64,000 nucleotides of DNA from Pseudomonas moorei (GCF_008801475.1 NZ_VZPP01000007.1:1-64000), one strand, 5' to 3'. Shown: positions 17,153-26,193, numbered from the stretch's first letter. The notes: generated from the sequence alone by a model not told the origin. Numbers and translations are program-made.

Positions 17153-17593
17153 ATGAAGACAGCCGCACAGTTGCTCAAGCTCAAAGTCGTGGAGAACCAG
17201 CAAGTGCACAGCATCGCACCGGATGCGATGGTGCTCGAGGCCGTGAAGAAAATGGCCGAAAAGAACGTCGGTGCTCTGCCGGTGATCGAAAGGGGTGAAG
17301 TCGTCGGGGTGATCAGCGAGCGCGACTATGCAAGAAAAGTCGTTTTGCTGGGGCGCTCGTCAGTCGGCACGCCGGTCAGGGCGATCATGAGTTCGCCGGT
17401 GATCACGGCCGACAGCCAACAAAGCATCGAGCATTGCATGGCGGTCATGACGGACAGCCATTTGCGTCACTTGCCCGTGGTCGAGAATGGCGAGCTGATT
17501 GGTTTGCTGTCGATTGGCGATCTGGTCAAGGAAGCGATTGTCGAGCAGGCCAACTTGATTCGTCAGTTCGAACACTATATCCGCGGGCATTGA
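17153..17593 (+). CDS. CBS domain-containing protein
   Basis: 146 residues made of one tandem pair of CBS domains (about 10-65 and 75-135): DAMVLEAVKKMAEKNVGALPV, GVISERDYARKV, PVRAIMSSPVITA and RHLPVVENGELIGLLSIGDLVK. CBS pairs bind adenosine nucleotides and act as energy sensors. No effector domain is attached. CAGGAGTCGGAT precedes the ATG at 17153. It is only 31 bases after nirD and may be co-transcribed, but a functional link to nitrite reduction is not evident. Confidence 0.9.
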   Translation: MKTAAQLLKLKVVENQQVHSIAPDAMVLEAVKKMAEKNVGALPVIERGEVVGVISERDYARKVVLLGRSSVGTPVRAIMSSPVITADSQQSIEHCMAVMTDSHLRHLPVVENGELIGLLSIGDLVKEAIVEQANLIRQFEHYIRGH

Positions 17594-17597
17594 AACC

Positions 17598-17617
17598 GGA
17601 GCTGGCTTGCCAGCTCC
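17598..17617. repeat. REP-type hairpin, possible terminator
   Basis: GGAGCTGG / CCAGCTCC stem with CTTG loop between the convergent CBS and ilvD genes. Lacks a T-tract. A single REP unit that may also act as a bidirectional terminator. Confidence 0.6.
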
Positions 17618-17638
17618 AACAGGGTCGGCGGCGCGGCT

Positions 17639-19327
17639 TTAGAGGTATTTGTCCGTGACAGCGCCTTCAGAGGCGCTGGACACGGTCTTCGCGTACTTGG
17701 CCAGTACCCCGCGTTTGTACTTCGATTCCGGACGTACCCAACGGCGCTTGCGCTCGGCCAGTTCGGCATCGGAGACATCGACCGTGATCTGCCGGGTTTC
17801 GGCATCAATGGTGATCCTGTCGCCGTTTTCGATCAGCGCAATCGGCCCGCCGTCATAGGCCTCGGGCGTGATATGCCCCACCACGAAGCCGTGGGAGCCG
17901 CCGGAGAAGCGGCCATCGGTGATCAGCGCCACGTCCTTGCCCAATCCCTTGCCCATCACCGCCGACGTCGGCGAGAGCATTTCGCGCATGCCCGGTCCGC
18001 CCTTGGGGCCTTCGTAGCGGATCACGATCACTTCGCCGGGTTGCACGTCACCGTTGAGGATGCCGGCCAGTGCGTCTTCTTCGCCGTGGTAGACCCGTGC
18101 CGAGCCTGCAAAGCGCAGGCCTTCCTTGCCGGTGATCTTGGCCACCGCGCCGCCGGGCGAGAGGTTGCCGCGCAGCACCACCAGGTGCGAGTCCTTTTTG
18201 ATCGGTTGGTCGAAGGGCAGGATCACGTCTTGCCCGGCGGGGTAGTCGGGGACGTTCTCGAGGTTTTGCGCCAGGGTCTTGCCGGTGACGGTCAGCACAT
18301 CGCCGTGCAGCATGCCGGCTGCCAGCATGCGTTTCATCAAGGGTTGAATACCGCCGATGGCCACCAGTTCGCTCATCATGTACTTGCCACTGGGGCGCAG
18401 GTCGGCGACCACGGGAGAAATCTTGCCCAGTTCGACGAAGTCATCGAGGGTCAGTTCGACGTCGACCGCGTGGGCCATGGCCAACAGATGCAGCACTGCA
18501 TTGGTCGAGCCGGCGAGGGCGATCACCACGCGAATGGCATTTTCGAAAGCCTTGCGGGTCATGATGTCGCGGGGTTTGAGGTCGAGCTTGAGCAGTTCCA
18601 TGACCTGCTGGCCGGCACGGAAACTGTCCGAAGCCTTGTCGCTGCCGATGGCGTCCTGGGAACTGGAACCGGGCAGGCTCATGCCCAGTGCCTCGATGGC
18701 CGAGGCCATGGTGTTGGCGGTGTACATGCCGCCGCAGGAGCCAGGGCCGGGAATGGCCACTTCCTCGATCTGTTTGACCTGGATTTCGCTGATGTCCCCG
18801 CGCGCATGCTGACCCACGGCCTCGAACACGGAGATGATGTCGGTGTGCCCGGCACCGGGACGGATGGTGCCGCCGTAGACGAAGATCGACGGCCGGTTCA
18901 GCCGCGCCATGCCGATCAGGCAGCCCGGCATGTTCTTGTCGCATCCACCCACGGTCACCAGTCCGTCGAAGCCTTCGCAACCGACCACCACCTCGATGGA
19001 ATCGGCAATCACCTCGCGGGACACCAGCGAATATTTCATGCCTTCGGTGCCGTTGGCGATGCCGTCGGAAATGGTAATGGTGTTGAAAATCACGCCCTTG
19101 GCACCGGCGGCATTCGCGCCTTTTTCGGCTTCGATCGCCAGTTTGTCGATGTGCATGTTGCAGGGCGTGACCATCGCCCAGGTGGAAGCAATGCCGATTT
19201 GCGGTTTCTTGAAATCTTCGTCGGTGAAGCCTACCGCCCGGAGCATGGCGCGGGCAGGTGCGGCCTCCACGCCGTCGATGACTTGAGAGGAGTATTTGCG
19301 CAAATCGTCTTTATCGCTCATGACCAT
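17639..19327 (-). CDS. ilvD: Dihydroxy-acid dehydratase
   Basis: 562 residues, full length for the short IlvD class. Converts 2,3-dihydroxy-isovalerate and -methylvalerate to the 2-keto acids in valine, isoleucine and leucine synthesis. Iron-sulfur cysteines occur in VTPCNMHID, GGCDKNMPGC and GPGSCGGMYTANTM; the C-terminal domain has ITDGRFSGGSHGFVVGHI. The start is either ATG at 19327 or the one two codons later. Other IlvD/Edd-family dehydratases act on sugar acids, but this sequence keeps the biosynthetic motifs. Confidence 0.92.
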   Translation of the reverse strand: MVMSDKDDLRKYSSQVIDGVEAAPARAMLRAVGFTDEDFKKPQIGIASTWAMVTPCNMHIDKLAIEAEKGANAAGAKGVIFNTITISDGIANGTEGMKYSLVSREVIADSIEVVVGCEGFDGLVTVGGCDKNMPGCLIGMARLNRPSIFVYGGTIRPGAGHTDIISVFEAVGQHARGDISEIQVKQIEEVAIPGPGSCGGMYTANTMASAIEALGMSLPGSSSQDAIGSDKASDSFRAGQQVMELLKLDLKPRDIMTRKAFENAIRVVIALAGSTNAVLHLLAMAHAVDVELTLDDFVELGKISPVVADLRPSGKYMMSELVAIGGIQPLMKRMLAAGMLHGDVLTVTGKTLAQNLENVPDYPAGQDVILPFDQPIKKDSHLVVLRGNLSPGGAVAKITGKEGLRFAGSARVYHGEEDALAGILNGDVQPGEVIVIRYEGPKGGPGMREMLSPTSAVMGKGLGKDVALITDGRFSGGSHGFVVGHITPEAYDGGPIALIENGDRITIDAETRQITVDVSDAELAERKRRWVRPESKYKRGVLAKYAKTVSSASEGAVTDKYL

Positions 19328-19689
19328 GCACCCGTTGAGACAAACAGCATCAGTATAGAAGTCCCACCGCGTGTATCCGGACTATCCAGTCGGCAACAGA
19401 CGCGCGGGTTTGCCGTGTCGTGATATTCTTCGCGCCAACTTGGTTTGACCTATTCAGTTTTCCTGTTCTCGAAACAGGCGAACGGAATCACTGTCGCTCA
19501 AGTAGCTGAAGCCAAAAAAGATAAGAAGTCAGTTCAGAAGGGACATATAACTGGGGTCGATGCAGTTCGTCGGCCTTGTGTGCCCACCCTCCAATCCAGA
19601 TGTGCCGCAACCCTTGACCTGCCGTTAAACGCGGGGCTGCGTGCGTGAGGATGGAAGGGCGGATGACGTTTTATCATTAGGTGCTACAG
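19328..19689. other. Intergenic divergent region ilvD / mqo
   Basis: About 360 bases between divergent genes. An open frame at 19445-19648 has no family resemblance and weak initiation, so I do not call it. No REP or clear operator seen; presumably promoters for both genes. Confidence 0.45.
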
Positions 19690-21333
19690 ATGTTTAAGAA
19701 AGTGAACACGGCCCTGCTGGGGCTGGCTTTGTCGTTGGGGATGACGACGGCCCAGGCCGAAGAAGCCAAGAAAGTCGATGTGCTGCTGATTGGCGGCGGC
19801 ATCATGAGCGCAACCCTCGGCGTCTGGCTCAATGAGCTGGAACCAGGCCTGTCGATGGAGATGGTCGAGCGCCTCGATGGCGTCGCCCAGGAAAGCTCCA
19901 ACGGCTGGAACAACGCCGGTACCGGTCACTCCGCCCTGGCTGAGTTGAACTACACCCCCGAAGACGAGAATGGCAAGGTCCAGATCCCGAAAGCCGTTGA
20001 AATCAACGAAGCTTTCCAGATCTCCCGTCAGTTCTGGGCCTGGCAGGTTCAGCAAGGCGTGCTGAAAAACCCGCGCTCGTTCATCAATTCCACGCCACAC
20101 ATGAGCTTTGTGTGGGGCGATGACAACATCAAGTTCCTGAAGAAGCGCTACGAAGCCCTGCAAGCGAGCCCGCTGTTCGCCGGCATGCAGTACTCCGAAG
20201 ACCCGGCCGTGATCAAGAAGTGGGTTCCGCTGATGATGGAAGGGCGTGACCCGAACCAGAAAGTCGCGGCCACCTGGACACCCATCGGTACTGACGTGAA
20301 CTTCGGCGAAATCACGCGCCAGTTCGTTGCTCACCTGCAAACCACGCCGAAATTCGACTTGAAGCTGTCCAGCGAAGTGCAGGACATCACCAAGAACGCC
20401 GACGGCAGCTGGCGTGTCAGCTACAAAAACCTGAAAGACGGCAGCAAGACCGAAACCGATGCCAAGTTCGTGTTCATCGGCGCCGGCGGCGGTGCCCTGC
20501 ACCTGCTGCAGAAATCGGGCATTCCCGAAGCCAAGGAGTACGCGGGCTTCCCGGTAGGCGGCTCGTTCCTGGTGACCGAAAACCCGGCCATCGCCGAGCA
20601 ACACCTGGCCAAGGCCTACGGCAAAGCGTCCGTTGGCGCACCGCCGATGTCGGTTCCACACCTGGACACCCGCGTGCTGGACGGCAAGCGCGTGATCCTG
20701 TTTGGCCCGTTCGCGACCTTCTCGACCAAGTTCCTCAAGGAAGGCTCGTACCTGGACCTGCTGACCACCACCACCACGCACAACGTGTGGCCAATGACCA
20801 AGGTCGGCATCAAGGAATACCCGCTGGTCGAGTACCTGGCCGGTCAACTGATGCTGTCGGATGAAGATCGCCTCAATGCCCTGAAGGAATACTTCCCGAA
20901 CGCCAAAGCCGAAGACTGGCGCCTGTGGCAAGCGGGCCAGCGCGTGCAGATCATCAAGCGTGATGAAGCCGCCGGTGGCGTGCTGAAGCTGGGCACCGAG
21001 ATCGTCGCTTCCCAGGACGGCACCATTGCCGGCCTGCTGGGCGCATCGCCAGGTGCCTCGACCGCTGCACCGATCATGCTGTCGGTACTGCAGAAAGTCT
21101 TCAAGGACAAGGTCGCGACGCCGGCCTGGCAAGAGAAGCTGCATCAGATCGTGCCGAGCTACGGCACCCAACTCAATGGCAGCCCTGAGAAAGTGGCGCA
21201 AGAGTGGGCCTACACCGCCAAGGTGTTGGAACTGACTCCTCCGCCGGTGATCGGTCAGGCTGCTGCTCCGGCTGTCGAGGCTGAAAAGCCGAAGGCGCCG
21301 AAAGAGAACGCCTCGGCTGATATGGCGTTGTGA
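19690..21333 (+). CDS. mqo: Malate:quinone oxidoreductase with N-terminal export-like signal
   Basis: 547 residues. FAD enzyme oxidising malate to oxaloacetate and passing electrons to quinone. Dinucleotide motif [17 protein letters not shown], then [31 protein letters not shown], both strongly conserved in Mqo. Unusually, the ATG at 19690 (AGGTG upstream) begins with [17 protein letters not shown]... ending TTAQAE, a clear Sec-type signal sequence directly before the FAD fold. A C-terminal Ala/Pro/Lys-rich tail (about 525-547) is also atypical. Strong terminator downstream. Standard Mqo is a cytoplasmic peripheral membrane protein, so topology here deserves attention. Confidence 0.92.
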   Translation: MFKKVNTALLGLALSLGMTTAQAEEAKKVDVLLIGGGIMSATLGVWLNELEPGLSMEMVERLDGVAQESSNGWNNAGTGHSALAELNYTPEDENGKVQIPKAVEINEAFQISRQFWAWQVQQGVLKNPRSFINSTPHMSFVWGDDNIKFLKKRYEALQASPLFAGMQYSEDPAVIKKWVPLMMEGRDPNQKVAATWTPIGTDVNFGEITRQFVAHLQTTPKFDLKLSSEVQDITKNADGSWRVSYKNLKDGSKTETDAKFVFIGAGGGALHLLQKSGIPEAKEYAGFPVGGSFLVTENPAIAEQHLAKAYGKASVGAPPMSVPHLDTRVLDGKRVILFGPFATFSTKFLKEGSYLDLLTTTTTHNVWPMTKVGIKEYPLVEYLAGQLMLSDEDRLNALKEYFPNAKAEDWRLWQAGQRVQIIKRDEAAGGVLKLGTEIVASQDGTIAGLLGASPGASTAAPIMLSVLQKVFKDKVATPAWQEKLHQIVPSYGTQLNGSPEKVAQEWAYTAKVLELTPPPVIGQAAAPAVEAEKPKAPKENASADMAL

Positions 21334-21392
21334 TCCGCGAGTCCCATCGCTATGAATGGGGCGCCTGGATAAGCTGATCCGCGATAGAGAAA

Positions 21393-21428
21393 GCCCGCTG
21401 AACCGGTGACGGTCAGCGGGTTTTTTTT
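21393..21428 (+). terminator. Intrinsic terminator of mqo
   Basis: CCCGCTGA(A)CC, loop, GGTCAGCGGG, followed by eight T residues. A classical rho-independent terminator 60 bases past the mqo stop codon. Confidence 0.9.
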
Positions 21429-21507
21429 GAATCTTCACGCAAGCAACGAACGTATTACCCCTGAGCGGCCGGCGCAGGCGGCCTCACGGTCGACCAATCA
21501 CCTGCAT

Positions 21508-21538
21508 CCTGTGGGAGCTGGCTTGCCAGCGATGGCGG
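21508..21538. repeat. REP unit
   Basis: cctgtgggagctggcttgcc with the complementary ccagcgatggcgg end; a single Pseudomonas REP unit in the mqo downstream region. Confidence 0.6.
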
Positions 21539-21638
21539 CCCTGAGCGCGGCACAATATCCAGAGGCGTCATAGCCGGCAAGTTCCTGCTGGCGCTATTCT
21601 CTAGCCTGATCGATGACCGGAGCGGAGGCTGGGTTGGC

Positions 21639-22757
21639 ATGAGGGCAGGGCAGGTGGATGTCGATGTGGACAGCGTGGTGGTTGGCGCCGGAGTGGTTGG
21701 CCTGGCGGTGGCCAGGGCGCTGGCCATGAGCGGGCGCGAAGTGGTCCTGGTCGAGGCCGGCGCAGGCATCGGTGTGGGTATCAGTTCGCGCAATTCCGAA
21801 GTGATCCACGCCGGCATTTACTACCCCGGCGGCAGCCTCAAGGCGCAGTTGTGTGTGGAGGGCAAGCAACGTTTGTATGCCTTCTGCGAAGAGCGCGGCG
21901 TGCGCTATCAGCGTCTGGGCAAGCTGATCGTGGCCAGCGATGATGCGCAACGGCTGGCCTTGCAGGCACTGCTTGGGCAGGGTCGGCGCAATGGTGTCGA
22001 TGACCTGCAATGGCTGGACGCCGATCAGGCGCGGGAGCTGGAACCGGCGTTGTCCTGCGTCGCTGCGCTGTGGTCGCCGTCCACCGGCATTGTCGACGCC
22101 CATGGGCTGATGCTGGCGTTGCAGGCCGATGCCGAAGCCCGGGGCGCGTCCCTGGCGTTTCAAACGCCGTTGCTGTCTGCGCGCTGCATCGAACAGGGCT
22201 TCGAACTGCACATGGGCGGCGCCGAGCCCATGACGTTGAGTTGCCGTGAGCTGATCAATTGCGCCGGGTTGTCCGCGCCGCAGGTGGCCAGTCAGATTGA
22301 AGGGCTGTCCTCGCAGCACGTTCCCGTGGCGCATTTGTGCAAGGGCAGTTATTTCAGTTTCAGCGGCCGGGCGCCGTTCCGGCATCTGGTTTATCCGGCG
22401 CCGGAGAGTGCCGGCTTGGGCGTGCACATGACCCTCGACCTCGGCGGTCAGGCGCGTTTCGGGCCGGACGTGGAATGGGTCGACGAAGTCGACTACCGCG
22501 TGGCCCCCCATCGCGCCGATGTTTTTTACCAGGCGATCCGGCGTTACTGGCCAGGGTTGCCCGATCACAGCCTGCAACCGGCCTACAGCGGCATTCGCCC
22601 GAAAATCAGCGGGCCGAATGACCCCGCCGCCGACTTCCGCATCAGCGGCCCGACCGAGCATGGGGTGCCGGGATTGGTGAACCTGTTCGGCATCGAATCG
22701 CCAGGCCTGACCAGTTGCCTGGCGCTGGCGGGGCACGTACTGAAGCAGCTTGCCTGA
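21639..22757 (+). CDS. LhgO-like FAD-dependent oxidoreductase (DAO family)
   Basis: 372 residues, D-amino-acid-oxidase fold. N-terminal [20 protein letters not shown] motif with acidic end in VVLVEAG, then [21 protein letters not shown], a signature of the L-2-hydroxyglutarate oxidase (LhgO/YgaF) group. The C-terminus has [13 protein letters not shown] and [16 protein letters not shown]. It would oxidise a 2-hydroxy acid (L-2-hydroxyglutarate is the best guess) and donate electrons to quinone. No glutarate genes lie nearby, so the substrate is inferred from family only. Confidence 0.82.
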   Translation: MRAGQVDVDVDSVVVGAGVVGLAVARALAMSGREVVLVEAGAGIGVGISSRNSEVIHAGIYYPGGSLKAQLCVEGKQRLYAFCEERGVRYQRLGKLIVASDDAQRLALQALLGQGRRNGVDDLQWLDADQARELEPALSCVAALWSPSTGIVDAHGLMLALQADAEARGASLAFQTPLLSARCIEQGFELHMGGAEPMTLSCRELINCAGLSAPQVASQIEGLSSQHVPVAHLCKGSYFSFSGRAPFRHLVYPAPESAGLGVHMTLDLGGQARFGPDVEWVDEVDYRVAPHRADVFYQAIRRYWPGLPDHSLQPAYSGIRPKISGPNDPAADFRISGPTEHGVPGLVNLFGIESPGLTSCLALAGHVLKQLA

Positions 22758-22760
22758 CGC

Positions 22761-22788
22761 CCTGTAGGAGCAAGCTCACTCCTACAGG
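22761..22788. repeat. REP-type hairpin after LhgO-like gene
   Basis: CCTGTAGGAG / CTCCTACAGG perfect 10-bp inverted repeat with an 8-base loop, four bases past the stop codon. May stabilise the mRNA 3' end. Confidence 0.7.
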
Positions 22789-22891
22789 ATCAGGATCAGG
22801 TCGGTTTGATGACCGGTAATCAGCGTTTGCGCCGCCTCCCTCGGATAGCGCTATCCTTGGAAGATGTGCTCTTCGCCATCGGAGAAGTCTG

Positions 22892-23485
22892 ATGATCAAC
22901 GTACGCACTGCCCGCATGCTTGCCGATTACAAACAATGGGCCAATCAGCGCCTCTTCGATAATCTGGCGCAACTGCCGCCGGGCGAAGTCGAAAAAGAGC
23001 GCGCTTCAGTGTTCAAAACCATGATCGGCACGCTGAACCACATCTATGTGGTGGACTGCATCTGGCAGGCTCACCTCGAAGGCCGAGGACACGGCTTCAA
23101 GACCTCCCACGAATTGGTGCATCCGGCCCTGATCGACCTGCGTCTGGCGCAGCAGGACATCGATCACTGGTACAGCGACTGGACCGCCCGGCAAACCGAT
23201 GCCTCCCTGGATAAACCCGTCAGGTTTACGTTCGTTTCCGGTGAAAGCGGCACCATGAGCGCCGGGGCGATACTGATGCACGTGGTCAATCACGGCAGTT
23301 ATCACCGTGGCTGGGTGATCCAGATGTATTTCGAGATCCCGGCCATGCCGCCGATGACGGACCTGCCGATCTACTTGCGCGAGACCGATCCGCACTTCAA
23401 TTCGCTCAATGCCCCGGTAGTGGAGCCGACATGTGCTCCACAATTTTCGAGCGCAACCAACGTTCTGCCGGATCGTTATCGTTGA
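22892..23485 (+). CDS. DinB family protein
   Basis: 197-residue DinB/YfiT-like four-helix bundle with a likely metal-binding histidine triad: TLNHIYVVD (about residue 50) and HVVNHGSYHRGW (about 130-140). Members act as thiol-dependent transferases or are of unknown role. The start ATG at 22892 follows GGAGAAGTCTG. The last 26 codons (23406-23485) overlap the 3' end of the LysR gene on the opposite strand, so the C-terminal tail is encoded antisense to that gene. Confidence 0.87.
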   Translation: MINVRTARMLADYKQWANQRLFDNLAQLPPGEVEKERASVFKTMIGTLNHIYVVDCIWQAHLEGRGHGFKTSHELVHPALIDLRLAQQDIDHWYSDWTARQTDASLDKPVRFTFVSGESGTMSAGAILMHVVNHGSYHRGWVIQMYFEIPAMPPMTDLPIYLRETDPHFNSLNAPVVEPTCAPQFSSATNVLPDRYR

Positions 23486-24326
23486 CACCGTTCCAGACCA
23501 TGGACAGTTCGGACAGCTTGATGTCGAACGGCGCATCGTCGGCACGCAGCTGGCTGCTGCCTTCGATCAGCGCGCTCGCCGCGTAATCCGGCACCGTCGC
23601 CAGCATGTCGGTGCCCGCCAGCAACGCGCGCAAGCCGGCAAACTGCGGCACCGCCAGCACCACCCGGCGCGAACGGCCGATGCGTGCAAGGTCGGTATCG
23701 ATCGCCCCGGTCAAATCTCCGGAAAACGACACCAGCGCATGGGGACGTTCGCAGAATTCATCCAGGGTCAGGGGGCCGGGCCGGTTATCGCCACGCAGGA
23801 TCTTGACGCTCAAGTCCCGCAGTTTCTTGCGTTTGGCATTGGCCGGCAATTCTGTGGTGTAGCTGATCCCGACGGTAATCTCGCCGGTGGCGAGCATCGA
23901 CGACATCAGCAGGAAATTCACCCGCCGCACGACAACGACGACGTTCTGTGCCTCTTCACGGATCTGCTTGAGCAACGGCGGAAACAGACCGAATTCAGCG
24001 TCATCGGACAGGCCGATGCGAAACACGTCACGGCTGGTGGACGGGTCGAAATCCTTGGCCCGGCTGACCGCACCGGAAATGGTGTCCATCGCCGGCTGCA
24101 ATTCCTTGAGAATCACCAGGGCGCGCGGCGTCGGCTCCAGGCTACGGCCGTTGCGTACCAGCAACGGATCGTCGAACAAATCCCGCAACCTCGCCAAGGC
24201 CGCACTGACCGCTGGCTGGCCGAGAAACAGTTTCTCTCCGGCACGGGTCAGGTTTTTCTCGAACATCAGGGTTTCGAAAATCACCAACAGGTTCATGTCC
24301 ACGCGGCGCAGGTCGTTGCGGTTCAT
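23406..24326 (-). CDS. LysR-family transcriptional regulator
   Basis: 306 residues. N-terminal winged helix (DMNLLVIFETLMFEKNLTRA ... QPAVSAALARLRDLFDDPLL), then effector-binding PBP-like domain from about 95. The N-terminus is of the NodD/NahR/LinR-like branch (LRRVDMNLL, LFDDPLLVRNGR). Its target is not obvious: the neighbour on the same strand upstream is the DUF6124 gene and the divergent region is short. It converges with and overlaps DinB by 80 bases. Confidence 0.9.
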   Translation of the reverse strand: MNRNDLRRVDMNLLVIFETLMFEKNLTRAGEKLFLGQPAVSAALARLRDLFDDPLLVRNGRSLEPTPRALVILKELQPAMDTISGAVSRAKDFDPSTSRDVFRIGLSDDAEFGLFPPLLKQIREEAQNVVVVVRRVNFLLMSSMLATGEITVGISYTTELPANAKRKKLRDLSVKILRGDNRPGPLTLDEFCERPHALVSFSGDLTGAIDTDLARIGRSRRVVLAVPQFAGLRALLAGTDMLATVPDYAASALIEGSSQLRADDAPFDIKLSELSMVWNGVNDNDPAERWLRSKIVEHMSAPLPGH

Positions 24327-24373
24327 GACGGCGGTGCTCGCAGGTTGAAGAATTTTTTCAGTAAAGCACCAAA

Positions 24374-24403
24374 CCTGTGGCGAGGGAGCAAGCTCGCCAC
24401 AGG
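24374..24403. repeat. REP-type hairpin
   Basis: CCTGTGGCGAG / CTCGCCACAGG perfect 11-bp inverted repeat with an 8-base loop, in the 86-base spacer between the DUF6124 gene and the LysR gene. Followed by a G-run. Confidence 0.7.
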
Positions 24404-24412
24404 GGGGGGTGT

Positions 24413-24760
24413 TTATTCGGGTGGGTCGAGGCGGTCCAGTGCGCGGTTGACTGCCAGTTCGCCGAGCATGATCACTTGCGCGATGCCCAGCAGGGTGTTG
24501 CGACCCGTTCCTTCCGTACGGTCCGCCAGGTCCAGGGTCATGACGTTGGCCGACGCCAGGGATTCGCAGGCGTGGGCCAACAGGGATTCGGTGTCGAGCT
24601 CGGGGTCGACGATGAACATGCGGCAGGGTTTACGCGGGGTGGCGCGGATGTCGGCGGCGGAGGGGATGCGGTCGGTGGGTTCCGGGTGGTTTTCTGGACC
24701 GGGGGTTTCGAAGTGAAAAGTGGGGGCGGTGTCTGGTGGGTTGGGCGTAGTTTTCAACAT
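24413..24760 (-). CDS. DUF6124-type small protein
   Basis: 115 residues, Pseudomonas-restricted family of unknown function (DUF6124, formerly grouped with DUF3077-like proteins, from memory). The N-terminal ~45 residues are Pro-rich and probably disordered; the C-terminal part (FIVDPELDTESLLAHACESL, then NTLLGIAQVIMLGELAVNRAL) looks helical. The ATG at 24760 has GAGGAG nine bases upstream. The same frame stays open for about 97 further codons through the structured element upstream, which is odd and may reflect constraint on the RNA or a leader peptide. Confidence 0.75.
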   Translation of the reverse strand: MLKTTPNPPDTAPTFHFETPGPENHPEPTDRIPSAADIRATPRKPCRMFIVDPELDTESLLAHACESLASANVMTLDLADRTEGTGRNTLLGIAQVIMLGELAVNRALDRLDPPE

Positions 24761-24789
24761 GGATGCAGCTCCTCGTGAACTGAAGGAAC

Positions 24790-25069
24790 CATCACCCTCG
24801 CTACCAAACGAAGGGTGGTGGCCATACGGAGGTTGGTAGACCGGCACACAAGGAAAAACCGGCGCACCCGAAGGTGCCCTGCGCATGGCCACCATTAATG
24901 CAGGCGTGAAAAACCTGCAAAAGGTGACGCTATGCGCCTTGTGTAGGGTCGGGCTACCAAACCCGATCACTGTTCTTTTCAGCGACCGACAAACGATAAA
25001 ACCCGACCCCAAGGCGCACAAGCCGGCGGATTCTGGCGTACCCGTAGGCAACGACGCAAGGCGCTGTAG
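24790..25069 (-). ncRNA. Structure-rich element upstream of DUF6124, candidate 5' UTR switch or ncRNA
   Basis: No gene family is seen, but inverted repeats are dense. Hairpins CACCCT-CG/CG-AGGGTG (24793-24818) and TCGGG/CCCGA (24949-24966) share the identical loop CTACCAAA (24801-24808, 24954-24961). TTGGTAG at 24833-24839 is complementary to both loops. A perfect 10-bp pair joins 24816-24825 and 24885-24894. GCAGG/CCTGC (24900-24918), GCACC-CGAA-GGTGC (24864-24877), and a long-range helix 24934-24940 + 24946-24953 with 25011-25017 + 25002-25009 add to it. Several pairings exclude each other. Strand is set by the adjacent DUF6124 gene and is uncertain. Confidence 0.55.
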
Positions 25070-25368
25070 CTTTCACGAAGTAACGCCGACAGCCATTAAA
25101 CAAATGCCAACGGCGGTGGCCATCGCGAGCCGCTCTCGCTTATTTCTTGTGCAGACCCAAAGCCCGCGTGATCCGGGGCCTATGGCCAAGCTCGGGCCGG
25201 ACGAATTGACCCTTGATCCGAGTGAAGCGCAGCCAGAGGGTAATTTTCTGACGGGTCGCTACACTCTTTCCGTTCATGACTGCGTGATTCCCACAACCTT
25301 CTGGCAGGCGCTGCGTGAGGCGAAATGGGTGTCCGGGCGCGCACCTTGCCGATCATTGGAGCTTGAGC
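25070..25368. other. Intergenic region before SDR gene
   Basis: About 300 bases with no supportable gene or clear motif. The SDR start codon at 25369 is preceded by TTGGAGCTTGAGC. Confidence 0.4.
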
Positions 25369-26166
25369 ATGAAAATCGATCTGAGTGGAAAACTGGCGAT
25401 TGTCAGCGGCAGCACGGCCGGCATCGGCCTGGGCATCAGCAAGGCGTTGGCCGAGTCCGGCGCCACGGTGGTGGTGATCGGTCGCGATACGGCCAAGGTC
25501 GAACAGGCCTTGGCGAGCATTCGCCAGCAGGTGCCGGGCGCTCAATTGCGCGGGCTGGCTGCCGATCTCGGGACGGCAGAAGGCGCGGAAAAACTGTTCG
25601 CCGCCGAACCACGGGCCGACATCCTGGTGAACAACCTGGGGATCTACGAAGCGGTGGATTTCTTTGACACCCCCGACAGCGAGTGGACGCGCTTTTATGA
25701 GGTCAACGTGATCTCAGGGGTGCGCCTGTCGCGGCATTACGTGCCGGACATGGTCAAGCAGGGCTGGGGGCGGGTGATTTTCCTGTCTTCGGAATCCGGG
25801 ATCGCGATCCCGGCCGACATGCTCAACTATGGCGTGACCAAAAGCGCCAACCTGGCGGTGTCCCATGGACTGGCCAAGCGGCTGGCGGGCACCGGGGTGA
25901 CGGTCAACGCGATCCTGCCGGGCCCGACCTTGACCGATGGTGTGGAGAAGATGCTCAAGGATGCGATTGCGCAATCCGGTCGCAGCCTGCAGGAGGAAGC
26001 CGACGACTTCGTGCGCAAGGCCCGGCCCACTTCGATCATCCAGCGCGTGGCCCATGTCGAGGAAGTCGCGAATCTGGTGGCCTACATCGCTTCACCGTTA
26101 TCCTCGGCCACCACGGGTGCCGCCCTGCGGGTCGACGGCGGTGTCGTCGACAGCCTGGCCATCTGA
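25369..26166 (+). CDS. SDR family oxidoreductase
   Basis: 265-residue short-chain dehydrogenase/reductase. Cofactor motif SGSTAGIGLGISKAL (TGxxxGxG-type), ADLGT, NNLGIYE, catalytic serine in FLSSESG and Y-x3-K in LNYGVTKSA, then PGPTLTDG. The position after the second strand in VVVIGRDTAK favours NADP(H). Followed 27 bases later by an SRPBCC protein, an arrangement suggesting a joint role on a small carbonyl compound. Substrate unknown. Confidence 0.9.
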   Translation: MKIDLSGKLAIVSGSTAGIGLGISKALAESGATVVVIGRDTAKVEQALASIRQQVPGAQLRGLAADLGTAEGAEKLFAAEPRADILVNNLGIYEAVDFFDTPDSEWTRFYEVNVISGVRLSRHYVPDMVKQGWGRVIFLSSESGIAIPADMLNYGVTKSANLAVSHGLAKRLAGTGVTVNAILPGPTLTDGVEKMLKDAIAQSGRSLQEEADDFVRKARPTSIIQRVAHVEEVANLVAYIASPLSSATTGAALRVDGGVVDSLAI

Positions 26167-26193
26167 CCCTTACTGATCAAGAGAGAACATTCC

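Larger units (their letters stand above)
21334..21638. other. Intergenic region after mqo
   Basis: About 305 bases containing the mqo terminator (21393-21428) and one REP unit (21508-21538). Nothing else recognised; the downstream oxidase gene presumably has its promoter in the last 100 bases. Confidence 0.5.

Noticed and set aside
19445..19648. 67-codon open frame upstream of mqo
   Set aside because: No ribosome site, no family resemblance, lies in the promoter region.
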